Assembly: GCA_026874595.1 (NCBI GenBank)
Contig: CM049309.1
Coordinates: 27,405,033-27,469,032 of the forward strand
Source: Sipunculus nudus
Taxonomy: Eukaryota; Annelida; Sipuncula; Golfingiida; Sipunculidae
Length of the DNA: 64,000 nt
Direction: 5' to 3'
The notes beneath the pieces are model-generated. The model searched no databases and was not told where the DNA came from. It worked only from the letters and a program-made list of their open reading frames with translations. Shown here piece after piece: positions 1-12,268 of this stretch (positions are counted from its first letter, which is position 1; every line of letters begins with the position of its first letter). Made by a program: the position numbers and the translations under genes.

Positions 1-2
1 TG

Positions 3-309
3 TGCCAAAGCATTCTTTGGGTTCAGTTTGAAGATTCAAACATTGGTTCAGACACCAGGAAAAATTATGCAGCCTTTTACACTCCAGCTATACCGAAAGA
101 ATGGACACCTCTATTTGTCACCAAGCGCACATTCCATACAGGCCGGAGACATAAACTGGTAACTCGTTCTCAGTTTCCATAAAAAATTGGTGCTGCAAAA
201 ACGATATGGAAAGCACAAGGCAGTTCACTTGATCAGGTGGTTGTGGATATGACAAGTACCAGAAAACTGAGGCATGCACATTATGTTGCATTGAGCAGGG
301 CAAGGAAAT
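3..309 (+). pseudogene. Helitron/Helentron PIF1-like helicase, C-terminal fragment
   Basis: Reading frame 3 from the window edge encodes the last ~100 residues of a PIF1/RecD-type DNA helicase of the kind found in rolling-circle Helitron transposons. Visible landmarks are TKRTFHTG, the motif TIWKAQGSSLDQVVVDM (201-251, counterpart of the PIF1 'hKsQG' motif) and HYVALSRAR (277-305, motif VI with its arginine finger). The frame is interrupted by an in-frame TAA at 180-182, where relatives carry a leucine codon. Near 303-309 the reading shifts by one base into the frame of the endonuclease that follows. The protein would unwind element DNA in the nucleus during rolling-circle transposition. The Rep nuclease and the N-terminal helicase half lie outside the window. 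The family call is firm; this copy is inactive. Confidence 0.85.
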
Positions 310-1134
310 ATGGATGGCTTGCATATAATAAATTTAGATGAAAACAAAATATCAACTGATCCACTGGTAACAAATGAAATGGCCAGACTACGTAATGATG
401 CTAAACTTGCTCTTAATTTCTTACCACCAACATCCGCACCAGCTGATACACTGAAGATAATATACCATAATACAAGATCTCTTCATTTGCATTTCAAAGA
501 TGTGATTTCTGATTGTCATATCCTTAATACCCATATCATTGCTTTGGCTGAAACTCGTTTGGGCTCTGTTGATACTGATGATTCATATTGTATACCAAAT
601 TTCCAACTGATACGAAATGATCATCAAACAACAGGTTCAACATGTGCATCAAAAAGACCACTCTATGGATTAGCATTTTATGTCCACAAAGACCTCTACC
701 CATTCATTGAAGTGCATCATCAGTCTAATGAAAACATTGAAGCATCTGTATTATTGATAAATTCTCCAGGCTCTTCTTTACAAGTGATTTGTGTCTACAG
801 ATCCCCTCAGTCAAAACTGTCCGACTTAAAATCAAAGCTTGCCCAGCTTATGACACATGTGGACATCCAAGAACCATTGTTAGTAATGGGAGATTTCAAT
901 ATTGATGTTAGCAAACAAAACAATATGTCAGCCTTGAATGATCTTTCACATCTTCTACACTCTCAACAGCTTGTAACAGAAAAAACAACTGATCATGGAA
1001 GTCTTATCGATCTTGTGTTCTCAAACTTCCCTGATGCTACAACTACATCTTGATTGATACTTTTTATATTCCTTCACAATGATTTGACCATAATTTTGTA
1101 GTAATCATATTAAATTTCATAAAATTGACTTAAA
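310..1134 (+). pseudogene. endonuclease/exonuclease/phosphatase (EEP) domain fused after the helicase
   Basis: The open frame 310-1053 (247 aa) starts with the helicase tail DGLHIINLDENKI and continues into an EEP domain. NTRS near residue 53 is the metal-binding Asn region, AETRL near residue 80 holds the catalytic Glu, MGDFNID near residue 194 is the D-x-N motif, and DHGSLIDLVFSN follows near the end. The frame stops at 1051-1053, but a shifted frame continues at 1056-1134 with FDHNFVV, the counterpart of the final catalytic D-H of the fold, after one more stop at 1080-1082. An EEP domain attached behind a PIF1 helicase is the arrangement known from Helentron-type Helitrons; the domain itself is related to CR1-like LINE endonucleases. 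The ATG at 310 lies inside the fused protein and is not a natural start. An isolated LINE endonuclease is unlikely because the helicase tail is in the same frame. Confidence 0.85.
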
Positions 1135-1192
1135 ATTACCCAAAATAAAATTGCTGTTCATGTGAACAATTTGTTATCTTTAATATTCAAAA

Positions 1193-1395
1193 ACTAGAGA
1201 ATTTCTAATTTAGAATGTATGCACATAATGCACAAGACAAACCTCTTATAGTAAGATACAATACAATAAAGTAGTGAATTACTAATTAAGAACGTATGCA
1301 CATAATGCTCAAGACAAAAACTATTAATAGTAAGATTAACAACTAGAGAATTTCTAATTAAGAATATTTGCACATAGTGCACAAGACAGAAAGTT
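1193..1395. repeat. Three-copy ~75-bp tandem repeat
   Basis: Three degenerate copies begin near 1200, 1277 and 1349 (periods 77 and 72). Each contains an AATTNCTAATT start followed by a TATGCACATAATGC-like block and CAAGACA. Open frames crossing it on the minus strand are by-products of the repeat. Confidence 0.75.
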
Positions 1396-2059
1396 CCTAT
1401 TTGATTGAGATCCTGGGAGGTTACTATAAAAATTCCTTGGAAACCTGAAATGGTTTTCACTCTGACCTACAATCTGCGAGCCATGCGAGTCTCATGAAAT
1501 GGTATCTTTAAATATTGGTAGTAACCAAAAACTTGAGAAACGCAGAGTGACATCATTCAATGATGAGGCCTGATATTCAGACAGGCAAATGCTTTGTTAA
1601 GGAGTTTAGGTAATAAAAAGGGAACTAAAATAACCAATCGGTCATTTAGCCTCTTCTAAAGTTTACATGAAGACCTGCAGGGGACAGTTATCATCATCCA
1701 CTTATGTCACTTTGACTCGGACATACCAGTGCATTAATATAAATGTTCAGAAGGCAGTACTTGTCATGCATAGTCAGATGAGAAGCAACATATCAGCCAT
1801 GAGCATCTGTAAACTGAATGTGATACGAGTTGGATCTCCCCATCAAAACTTTAATTAAAAGAATGGGATTTTAGCGCACTATTAGGCAGATGAGCACAAA
1901 ATGTAGCTGTTGGTAGAAGAAACTTCTAACACGGGATATATTTGGAATTCCTGGTATAATCTAATTGGAAAGTCTAAATAAGGTCACTGTAACCTATTTC
2001 TAAGGATTGTTGGCAAGATGCATAATTTTCAGCTCGCTTCGAGTCATTTTACTAGGTTC
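1396..2059. other. No recognised feature
   Basis: AT-rich DNA downstream of the Helitron remnant. I see no coding pattern, RNA gene or clear repeat. No obvious Helitron 3' hairpin plus CTRR end was found. Confidence 0.5.
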
Positions 2060-3740
2060 CCTGATTCAGCTGAGCGTCATGGCCCATGGGCCATTTGTTT
2101 TTGTATATGATCACCAGGGGGCGCTGCACATAAAACACTACAATATATCATAATTGTTTCTTATCTCCAAACCTATAAATGATATTACAATTTTCGTAGC
2201 TGCATCTGAAACTATGTTCAATGGTCTTATTCTTGTGGAAACTTAGCCGAATTCTGCCGAAATCAAATTGACCTAATTTTGGGCAAAACTTGTTCAAGTT
2301 GGAAATATTATGATATTTCTATTTCCCTGACGCAGGCCCCAGTTTTCTGCAATCGCTTTGATATTTATACTGTAGGTAGATAGCTATTATCCCATGAGAA
2401 CTATTTGTTTTTGTCAAAATTGGTTAAAGGTGAAACGTCAAGGTCATAAACACGCCCCAAGGTCTTATTTACTTCATAGTTTGGTCATAAATGGCCGTAT
2501 TCACATAAGCTGTAGCTCATTTTACTCACCTGACGATTCTTCTTAATCTAAAAGAGCAATCTAGCCTTGACCTACTTTTTCTCTATGTCCATCCATCCGT
2601 CTGTCTGTTTCGGTCCTCATCTTTTTAAATTCAAAATAGCACCATAAACATAACTGTTTCTACTTCCTTGAAAATATTGGTTATACATTTGAACATTTAT
2701 ACATGTTTACCTATCTATCCGCCTGTCTTTCTCTTTCAATTTCTGGCAAGTTCTCGACCTATGGTCGTCTAGGTCTGTTTGTCAGTCTGTTAATATGTCT
2801 GTCCGCACTCTACAGGCAACAATTTTGCAGCAATCACTTCATCACCTTCACAGCTGATAGAAAATAGAAAAATTCCTAGAAGCCTATTGTTTGGGTCAAT
2901 ATCGGTCAATCGTCAAGGTCAAGGTCATCAACAAACATAATAATTTTATTTTTGTCACAACTTCGTCAATATTAGGGCTATCTTCACAAAATTAGGTTTA
3001 ATATCTTATTCTTCACTACCGTCAACTTTGATTGAACATCTGTGATCTTCCGATGTGTCATTGTGGCAGTATGTCTGTCTGTTTGTTGGCTGTCCTCAAT
3101 TTCGCCTGCTTGCTAGTTCTTGCGTCTTACATAAAGCATTCTACAGGCCACACAGGCCTTTTTCAAACTGTTACATCTTATGTCTTACACACTGAAATCA
3201 CTAAAATAGTAAATGTCTTTCACAGCTGATGTCTTCTGGAATCATCCAGCTCTAGGTAACCGAATATGCTTCCACACAACGATATATTGTACCTCCACAG
3301 TTACCCGTTTAAATAATGTCCTCGGGCTGTTCCTGGAAGCGATCACAACAGGTGTCCAGTCCGTCGGCAAAAATGTGATACTCGCTCTGAAACTCGTTAC
3401 AGAGAAATCACCATGTAGTGTTGTCGCTCATGTAGCAAAATCCCAATCGCATAGGAATTGAATGCCCAAATTGAGATAGCACTTGTTTTCACTTCATTTT
3501 GGTGTAAGCTGATGGAAAATGCTAGGTAACAAATTTTATCAACCCCTGACCCCCAAAAATCTCTTATGGCCGCCATCATAATAAAAAAGGCTAGATACTG
3601 CTTTGATATTGTAACTATCGCATCAAAATGAATAATATTGGGTCGATTTATAATAGTTTGAATGTGTACTGGTAATATCAACTACTCCAGGAGCTGTCCA
3701 AGGTTTAGAGAGGGTATTCAAGGTCAAGGTCAAACTTATT
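2060..3740. repeat. Dispersed repeat block, reverse-oriented relative of the 52-63 kb family
   Basis: The block carries hallmarks of the repeats at 52-63 kb, in reverse: CTGTCTGTTT microsatellite pieces near 2600 and 2780, the edge GACCTATGGTCGTCTAG (about 2757-2773), and GTCAAGGTCAAGGTCA near 2920 and 3720. Its left edge holds the 16-bp palindrome ATGGCCCATGGGCCAT (2079-2094) and a CTCF-like CCAGGGGGCGCTG (2114-2126). No coding sequence is credible here. Confidence 0.6.
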
Positions 3741-5276
3741 TACCAACCTTCGATCTTAAGAATAACATTAGACATCTTGGGTACTACGCTGTTATATATA
3801 ATGTAATATGATTTTCAAATGGTCAACAGTATTAATAATTGTCTTGGCACAATAATATATCATAGGGACGATATTAAAATACATTGCACTAAGATACTGT
3901 CATATGGTTTTCAAATGGACCTTAAAGGTTCCCATTCACCTTCAATTTGTGATTTCTGGCTTCTCTGTGTATATATTAATGATCTAAAGGTAATTATGGT
4001 TTTGGTAAGTTCTTATAATACCTCTGTGAAGGATGTATAAACTTGCTGATCAATAACATGTTGTAAATAAGCAATGTGATTAAAGGAGAAAAAATGTAGC
4101 CTAATTTGGTATGTGGCGTATTTGCGGAGACACAAAAGGTTATTTGTTACAAAAAGCCATTTGCAAAACTCTCCTCTATCCAACTTGCTGTCCGATGCCA
4201 TTGTTGAATTTGTTTTATTTTGGCGGGCTATCGCATATTATAAACACGTTGATATCAACAAAACAAGCAGCCTGTGTGCGTGATATCAACGTTTTCTGGC
4301 CTATTTTGAATATAATCTACAAGGGATTACTTTTAGGGTATAAAAGCGATTTGGCCCCTTTAGAACATGCAATTGATGTACGTGTTAAATATTTCACACA
4401 ATGCTGATTCTCTGCTGATTTATTGCTTATAGTATTAATCGTCAATAGTATTAATGTAAAACAAACATTTTGAAATAAATTTATGCGCTCAGTAAAAAAA
4501 AAAAGATCCTATTACAGGTAAAACCTATAATATGCCTGTTAACTATTCCAGACGCCTAATACACTTCGAGGAGCATTAAAAACCTTTGTCTGAATATCTT
4601 TTGAGTTTACCTGAATAAAGGCGGGAATCGGTCAGCTATTATTGTAATTGTCACAGAATGATGGAAATAGTATAACAGAAAAATATGCTGCCTTGACAAA
4701 AGAAGACAACACATCTGCACGTGCACAGGGTCATACTGATTCGGTCCGTAAAAATGTTAAGTGTGTACATGTTAATGGCATCTGTAGGTTAATGTCGGAT
4801 AATCGGCACCAAACACCTCAAGATTGAGATACCACTACCATGGATGATAATATCAGGATTACTATCAGGTCTGCATCGGTAAGAAGATGCGCGTGCTAAG
4901 ATAACCAGAATGCGACAGCAGCTCGTTATAAGATACACTTACAACTGTTCTTATAACATTGAGTTGGGCAGTGGAATATGTGGATTGATCTTGAACATGG
5001 TTGAAATTATGTATTATATTTAAATCCTAAGGCACAGCAATACCTGAAAGACAGTAAGTGGGAACATCGGAAATGCTTATTTTTCTGCTACAGTTCTATC
5101 ATATAAATTCTTTGGTGAAACCGTTGACCATGCAACTACGGATGAGGATGATGCTGTGTAAGTGATTAAGTGTTAAATTGGGCAATCTGCGCCGCTCTTC
5201 TTGAATTCGAGAAACAATGGAAGCTCTCTGGTGATGGTTCCCTCCTTAATTTAGAAAAACTCTACTGCATGATCAT
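3741..5276. other. No recognised gene
   Basis: The stretch holds short unrelated open frames with no family likeness, an A-run near 4494-4504 and the hairpin listed at 4243-4295. Nothing else is supportable. Confidence 0.5.
4243..4295. repeat. Inverted repeat (possible hairpin)
   Basis: AACACGTTGATATCA (4243-4257) is matched in reverse complement by TGATATCAACGTTTT (4281-4295), 14 of 15 positions, with a 23-nt loop. No flanking duplication is evident, so a mobile origin is not shown. Confidence 0.6.
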
Positions 5277-5430
5277 ACTTTTTAGGAAGTGGCTAAACAG
5301 CCGGCAGGGTGCCGCCAGTTTAGTCCATAGCCTTACATAGGCTAAACAGCCGGCAGGAGAAATTGACCTGTTTAGCCTGTGGACTAAACTGCCGGCACTC
5401 TGCTGGCTGTGTAGCCACTTCCTACTTTTT
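5277..5430. mobile_element. Fold-back MITE with 7-8 bp target-site duplication
   Basis: A ~48-bp arm starting AGGAAGTGGCTAAACAGCC (5284) is repeated in reverse complement at the right end (…GTAGCCACTTCCT, ending 5423) with only a few mismatches. A second inner inverted pair AGGCTAAACAG/CTGTTTAGCCT makes almost the whole 140 bp self-complementary. It is flanked by ACTTTTT at 5277-5283 and 5424-5430, extendable to TACTTTTT depending on where the end is placed. It has no coding capacity, so it must have been moved by a transposase in trans. A 7-8 bp duplication suits hAT-like or similar transposases, but the family is not assigned. Confidence 0.8.
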
Positions 5431-5981
5431 AATATCGTTGGTAATATCGGGGGATAAAGGACACTTAAATTTAAAATTTGTTTAAATCATTGTCAATTCA
5501 TGAATCAAAACACCTGTATGCAATTTAAAAAGAAATATTTTGAGGCATTCACATAAGAAATATTAGGATTTTCTGCTCCATGCACAACAATTATTCCATT
5601 TAAATGTCTTTGGATAATGTTGTTAAACCTTAGTGGGGCTTAGCTTTAATATATATTTTTTCAAGTTAAACTTGGGAAATAAACTGCACGGTCCATACAT
5701 TCAGTGTATGTGACTTGTTGATTCATGTGTTTCCAAGTTAACAAGTCACAAGATATCAACAAATTTTCGTGGTAAAATAATTGATGCATGTGGAAGACTA
5801 TGTTAAACTTTGCAAATTTAATGACTTCTGCAGTCTAGGCAGAGCACATGTAAGAGTCACAGGTGACACCAACCAAGACAGGGCGCCCTGAACCAAATAT
5901 TTAGATGTTATATTTACGGAGCAAATCACACATACGTCAATAAATAATTTGATTGCCGGAGAAGAAAAATGAAATCTGAAA

Positions 5982-6073
5982 CCCCCCCCCCCCCCCAAAA
6001 AAAAAAAAAAATAAATGGGAAAAGATCAAATAACATGAGAGGCGTTGGCACTCAAAGGGCGGGGGGGGGGGGG
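5982..6073. repeat. Homopolymer cluster (C15, A15, G13)
   Basis: C15 at 5982-5996 is followed directly by A15 at 5997-6011, and G13 lies at 6061-6073. The G/C runs could form quadruplexes and are prone to sequencing-length error. Confidence 0.9.
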
Positions 6074-6437
6074 CAGTTTTCACCACTTGAAAAAAGCTGA
6101 TGGTTTACATTATTATGGCATTTGCATCCCCTGGTAGATGCACACTCGACAGTGATTCCATCCAAGCGTAATGGAAAATTCGTGCCAAACGGCCGTACTT
6201 AACTCCCAAGGGAGTGCGCCTTTCTGGGGATCCTCGGTGGTGTGACCCAGCAATGGGGATGATTACGCACCAAGTACCCGCAATTGCAGTAGTCATTGGG
6301 GCTTGGTGAACGCCAGGATATAAAATGAGAGGAAGCATGTGAAACTGCCCTGTCACTTAGTCCGAAACCGGAATAGAAATCTTCAGATGTACATTTATGT
6401 AGTTAAGTTTGCATTAAAAATGGAGGCGGCTACCGCC

Positions 6438-6440
<3 letters not shown>

Positions 6441-6477
<37 letters not shown>

Positions 6478-6482
6478 ATATA

Positions 6483-6522
<40 letters not shown>

Positions 6523-6523
6523 C
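6441..6523. repeat. (TA)n microsatellite
   Basis: Alternating TA over about 83 bp with a few CATA interruptions near 6471 and 6501. The open frame through it is rich in Tyr/Ile by composition only. Confidence 0.95.
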
Positions 6524-7279
6524 ATAAAGATTCCATCCGTGGTGTTTGCCTTTATGCCCGGATCTACATGGTCCGTTTTATCCAACAAGTGCACCGTAGA
6601 CATATCTGTATTCCCGCAATGTGCAAACTTTATAGGAATAATGCTTACTCATAAGCCATTTTACATATGCAGATGTGCCTTCTTTTCTGCTGATCAAATA
6701 TGGCTGATTAGTTTTTTGTGTGCATTATTTGTCTCTTATTAGCTTTTAGAAGTACTTTATCTAAAACTTTTAACAAATCGACCTGTTTCAGCTGATATTC
6801 AGATAAACTATATAGAAATATAAAATATCCAGACAACGGTTTATACTGATCAGCATGTTCTACAAGGTATTTGGGATAGTTTAATGATATGAATATTTCT
6901 GTATCAAGACCACCAACAAGGCTTTTGGAATCTTGTGTTATTCCATATAACCACACAAATTTACTCTAAATGTTTGTTTTGTTGTAAAATGGTAGGCACC
7001 TAGACTATGTAGTACTACTATGAGGGAATCAGTAATATAAAATAGAGATCACGAGCATCAATTTCATAAGGTCTATTTCCTTTTGATCAACATATCACAT
7101 AACATATGACAGTGTAGTGCCCAAGATATTTTTATGCTTTAAAATATTAGTACATACATTTGACTTTGACCTTGCGTACCCTCTGTGGGCTTCAGACACA
7201 TCTGGTTAATTGCAATTAACAGAACACATTAAAAGAAGTATAGATTGATCGATTTATCTAATATCATTATGTTTCATCA

Positions 7280-7700
7280 TTATCTTGGTGTTAAGATTGC
7301 CATGGCGGCCCTTTTGGGTTCCCTGGGGTCACAGAGTTCATAAAAACTCCCTTTTAGTTGCAACCGAGAGAACACATTCAAAAACGTAGAAATATCAATC
7401 CAATATCATTTAATTATAAGCAACAATATAGTAGCATCATATAGCAATAACAGCTTAAAAGCATTATCTCTATGTTTAGACTGCAGTGGTGGCCATCTTG
7501 GATTCCTTGGGGTCACAGGGTTAAAAAAAATAAATATAGCCTGCATTCAATCATCAGCTTAAATGCAAATAAAAATGAAAGCACGCACTATCTTATCCAA
7601 AACCTAAGAAAACGTTGTTCCGTTACACGTGCAAGTACACTATATCCCCAACACTCAATAATTCCCCAAGGGTGAAGGCGGCCATCTTGAAATTTTTGGT
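7280..7700. repeat. ~195-bp tandem repeat with GGCGGCC/ATCTTGG core
   Basis: Three degenerate units share GCCATGGCGGCCCTTTTGG (near 7299), GTGGTGGCCATCTTGGATT (near 7484) and GGCGGCCATCTTGAAAT (near 7677). The first two are followed by TTCCNTGGGGTCACAG. Spacing is about 190 bp. Confidence 0.6.
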
Positions 7701-8809
7701 GTTAGAGGGACATGAAAATTTGTAACTTATATTTCCCATTAGTTCATATCCTGTTTATGCTGAATCAGTCATCTTTGCAATTTGGGCATCAAATTCCTAC
7801 GGAAATACATCCCCGTCTACACTAATGGCCTTCATGAGAGACAGACTATCTACGCTTATTGACCTAATCTCTCAGCTGTCTGAACTCTGATGCACGCAGA
7901 CCTGCCTCTGGACTGCAGATATCGTTAGACTACACGAACTGGCGCGCTTATCGGGCTCTTGTAGTGAATATTGTTTTAATCACGTCTTAATCACCTATTT
8001 CCGGGTTCGGTCAGGGTTGGCCCATTTTGTGGCGTCATGAGTGATGAGCGGGCATTAAATATTGCAGGGCAGCTGAAAATTTCAGGGGAAAAAATATTTC
8101 AGGGTGCATACAATATTTATAGCAGGTGGGTGATAGGAGAAATTAAATAAATAAATGTTTTTGGGAAATGTCTTGAGAGGTGGCGACATCTAATGGCCAG
8201 TTTAAGAAGCTGTCGCTTTCTGTCATGTAACGCGAAAATGAGATACTCAACTCCCTGTTTTCCTGGAACAAAATAAAAGTGCAGGAGGTCAGCTTGATTT
8301 TGATGTATCACATGATGCCAAATACTCGATAGAAAAAAACTTTCCCAGTGCCCCCAACATGTGCACCTTATATGAAAATATATAGGGCCTGGAAATAGGT
8401 CCCTCTTACCTATACATGCTTGCTGACGTTACAAGTCCTGACCGTCTTCTGGCCAATCATCACTTGCTATTATATCGACTACCAATTATTACATGAATCT
8501 TAATATGTACACGCCTCCAGAGACTATCTCTAAGAAAACCAAACTTGACAGGTGCTGATCCTTTGAAGTCTACAACAAACAATCGTTAAGATAGAAACCG
8601 CCAAACAGAGACGGCTCCCATGGAATTAAACTGTACTGAAATTAACAACAAACGAGACACGTATGCTCTCTAAGCAAAGTTCTCACGCTAATATCTAAAC
8701 ATGATACTACATATAAATGTACAATAAATTATAAAAACAATCATTTGGTTATACTCGATCCCTACTAGAACATGCAATACAATATCACAGTCCTCTGGTG
8801 ACAAGCATT
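7701..8809. other. No recognised feature
   Basis: Unassigned AT-rich DNA with no coding likeness; I see no clear repeat in it. Confidence 0.4.
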
Positions 8810-9300
8810 ATGGCAGAAAATCATCGTAGACATGAGGGAATTACAAAATAGGGGTTAATATATAGCCTCTGGGCCAGCACGGACCCCTCCCCTTTAGGCA
8901 GTAATTGAAACCACATTTTTTTGGTTAGCCAGGAACTTAAGCTATCAGAATGTGATTGTTTGCCATTTGATCTGCTGGTGATTCTGGAATGTTACCATGA
9001 CAACATACCATTGACAATTTAAAAAAATGAAAAAAGACCAATATTTGTTACTACACAAAATAAATTCACAGTATACGTTTCAAAATATACATACTGAAGC
9101 TACCTGGTTTAGGTAATTAAAAGCCACAGTCATGGAAAACCATGGCCGTTGCTATGACAACGTAATGGTAGTCATAGACTTGATAGACTTACAACAATTC
9201 AACAACAGAACGGATTGTTGACCAGTATGGACCCCTACCTGTTTAGGCTGTATGTTGTCCAGTAAGTCTGGATCCTCAGCTATCAGAATCTGCTTGTATA
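8810..9300 (-). repeat. ~370-bp repeat family, inverted copy
   Basis: This is the reverse complement of the family at 11330-13480. Examples are CATCGTAGACATGAGGGAAT…AAAATAGGGGTT against AACCCCTATTTTGTAAG near 11573, and CATGGCCGTTGCTATGACAA (9141-9160) against the GCCATAGCAACGGCCATG block near 11632-11650. X-box-like motifs occur at 8991-9004 and 9148-9161. Confidence 0.65.
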
Positions 9301-11329
9301 GACTTGGTTCGTAGGGCAGGACACTAATAGGGGTTCATAGGGTTTCAATGTTAAGGTCAATTGCCAGTTTTGGGCCATTGTCGAAACATTGCCGAAACTA
9401 CACTTTTGACATTTTAGACCTTGCGAAGCCGACATTGCTGTAAACTCCAAACATCTCTATAAACTCATATAACAAGCACATTTATATTTAAGTTAAAGAT
9501 ATACTCCATTTTTTAATATGGCATCTGTCATATATAGTAGTGATACTTATATAATGATATATTGATGTCTTAATCTACAATATTTCATAATATTAAGTTA
9601 TATTTTTAATATAATGTAAAACAAATAAAGTACATGAGTATTAATATTTTAGTATTTTGTAACTGATATTTCCATAATATCAATTGATTCCGTAATGTAA
9701 AACTTAGCAGGTACAAGATTAATCAGACATGTAGTAGCGACACTTCCGGGCGGGGGGGGGGGGGGGGGGGTTCTTAGTCCCCAGAAATGCAAAATCTCCA
9801 GTGTAACTGTTTTTCATAATCTGACCTCTGGGCACAATATAGGTCATATCATGCATAAACATTGCAGTTACCAAGACAACGCCCAGTACAAAAAATAAAT
9901 TTTGATATATACATATGATATCCTGATAATGAAACAAATCAAATTGTTTTGAATGTTTAATCTGGAGTTGCAAGGGCAGCTTTCTATGCAGGACCAAACG
10001 GTTATCATGTCAAATATATAAATTATTGTTCACTTCTGCCATATATAAAGTATGCTTTTTAGTTTCCTGTTTACCTCTGGCTTTGTAACCATCTTTACTG
10101 ATCTATCCTCCCTTTCATCTTTGGCTGAGGTAACCGGAATTAATCAGTTTATATAGATTAAAATCTGTCTCTATTATATAACTAATCTTTATTTCCCTAA
10201 AATTCATGTGCCACCGAATAATAATCATCTGGGTGTCAGAAAACCACAAAATATTATTTCAATTTAGACAGATTTTTTTTTTTAGAATCAGAAGGTGTTC
10301 ACACAATTTCTGAGCGCACGGAAAGGAGCACACATTGAGATGTATGTTTTAGTGCTTTCATATATAACTGTCAGTGGCAGACCCAGAAATGATCTAACAG
10401 AAACAGTAAATACAGGGTTGGCGGTTGAGGGACATTTAATATGAAAATTAAGTGCCGCCACTGCTTTTGTGAGTGCATCCGTGTATATATAGCAGCATTT
10501 GTCTGACACTGAATGCTTTTGGTTACCTTAACAGATAAAATCCTCCAGCCATGCTCATGTTTCCCAGTATACAGTTTTGTACATGTGGGACTAAAACCAC
10601 CGCATCATGGGCATAATTTGGTGGGGGACTGGGGGACATATAGCGCCCCCCCCCCCCCCCACACACACACACACACTCATAGACAATTTTTCAACCAGGG
10701 GAGACATACCATGTTATGTCCACCTACTTTTTTAATTATCTTTAACTATAGGCTCTAACTGCAACTAAAGTAAAAAATATTAGTTGTCGACAATAATATG
10801 TCACACTGTCGCAAAGTTCCTCAGATATCAATGAAATGCAGGTTTTCAGGAATGAGTACAATAACAAAAGTTATTGTGAATCCCACGTTTCCATTAAATT
10901 GTGATACTCAGCCATCAAACTCAAATAAAAGAAAATCATGCAGGTTTTATAGAATTTTTAAGAAAAGCAGTTTTACTCCTTGGTGGCGTCTGAAGAAGTA
11001 TTCCTTGGTATACTTAAATTGCTTCCACATTGCTTCACTTTTGATTAAAAATCTCCTACCTGGAAGTAGGGGGACGCCCTCCCACGCCTAACCCCCTCAC
11101 CCCGAACACACACTTCTGACAGGCAGTCGTGATTCATTGAAAACGCGCCCCCCCCCCCCCACCCCCCCCCCCCACCCCTCCAGAACTTGGGTTCTGGATC
11201 CACCTTCTTGCATAATTGGTTTCAGGCCAAAATTTACATATATTACAGAGTACAATATATACTAAGTAGATTATTTTAGATCACCTAAAATGATTTTAAG
11301 TGTACTTGAGCAGACAGTATAACATATGT
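9301..11329. other. No gene; three C/G-rich low-complexity tracts
   Basis: It holds G19 at 9752-9770, C15 then (AC)8 at 10646-10676, and C-runs broken by A at 11148-11175. Open frames at 9719-9997 and 10513-11091 run through or beside these tracts and match no family I recognise. Confidence 0.5.
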
Positions 11330-12268
11330 ATCATTTGACACGTATATCATGTTTTAATTTTGTTTTGTAACAAATATATGACTTTTTCTTAATTTAAAAA
11401 TTGTCTTGACTATTTGGCCATGGTGACAGAAAAAATGGCGACAATCACCATTGGATCAATGGCTAACAAGCAGATTCTAATAGCTGAGGTTCCTGGCTTA
11501 TCAGAACATGTGGATTCAATTGCTGTCTAAAGAGAAAGGGGTTCAGGCTGGCCCAGAGGCTGTATGCTCAACCCCTATTTTGTAAGTGAATCATGTATTC
11601 GATGATTGTCTTGTATTACCTTGCCATAGCAACGGCCATGATTTTTGCATAACGATGACATTAAATAACCCAGATTTCGTTTGCCCTTGGCCAGGCAGCT
11701 TCAAATATGTACTTTGACACGAATATTATGTTTTTATTTTATTTAGCAACAAATATATCACTTTTTTATTTTAACTTTTGCATTATTATGTTGTCATTGT
11801 AACGAGTCACATGGCCACAACCACCACCGGATCAATGTCAGACAAGAAGTTTCTGGTTAACTAGAAAATGTAATTACAATTACTGCCTCAGGTGGAGGGA
11901 TCCATGCTGGCCTAGAGTCATAATGCTTTTCATTATTTTGTAAGTCTATCATGTCTTTGATGATTTTCTGGTATTACATTGCCGTAACATCGACCATGAT
12001 TTAGCATTAATGTGATCAAATGAACCATAGCATGTTTGCAATGACCCAGGCAGCTTAATGCATATCTAAACAGAAACATAAAATGTTCTTTGATAGTAAC
12101 AATGCAAATAAAAGTTCTCAAATGCTATAATGGATCCCTATTAGGCTGTTGCCATAGCAACGACGCTCAATATTCATCATCATCAACTTATATGAACCAA
12201 ACCTTGATTTTAATCAACTGGGAAGCTTTAAAAACACATTTCCACTTACTTGGGTTTATTTTTTTATT
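11330..12268 (+). repeat. ~370-bp tandem repeat, units 1-2 and start of unit 3
   Basis: GACAATCACCATTGGATCAA (near 11438) recurs as CACAACCACCACCGGATCAA (near 11815) and again, more diverged, at ~13420 after the hAT insertion. Each unit also has a CCATAGCAACG-like block and CAGGCAGCTT…TATGT near its end. X-box-like CTTGCCATAGCAAC lies at 11630-11643 and GTTGCCATAGCAAC at 12148-12161. Confidence 0.7.

Larger units (their letters stand above)
5431..7270. other. No gene; low-complexity runs
   Basis: Apart from the homopolymer and (TA)n tracts listed separately, this is AT-rich unassigned DNA. The minus-strand open frame at 6105-6356 shows no family likeness. Confidence 0.5.

Noticed and set aside
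6339-6527. Frame over the (TA)n tract
   Set aside because: Tyr/Ile alternation comes from the microsatellite.
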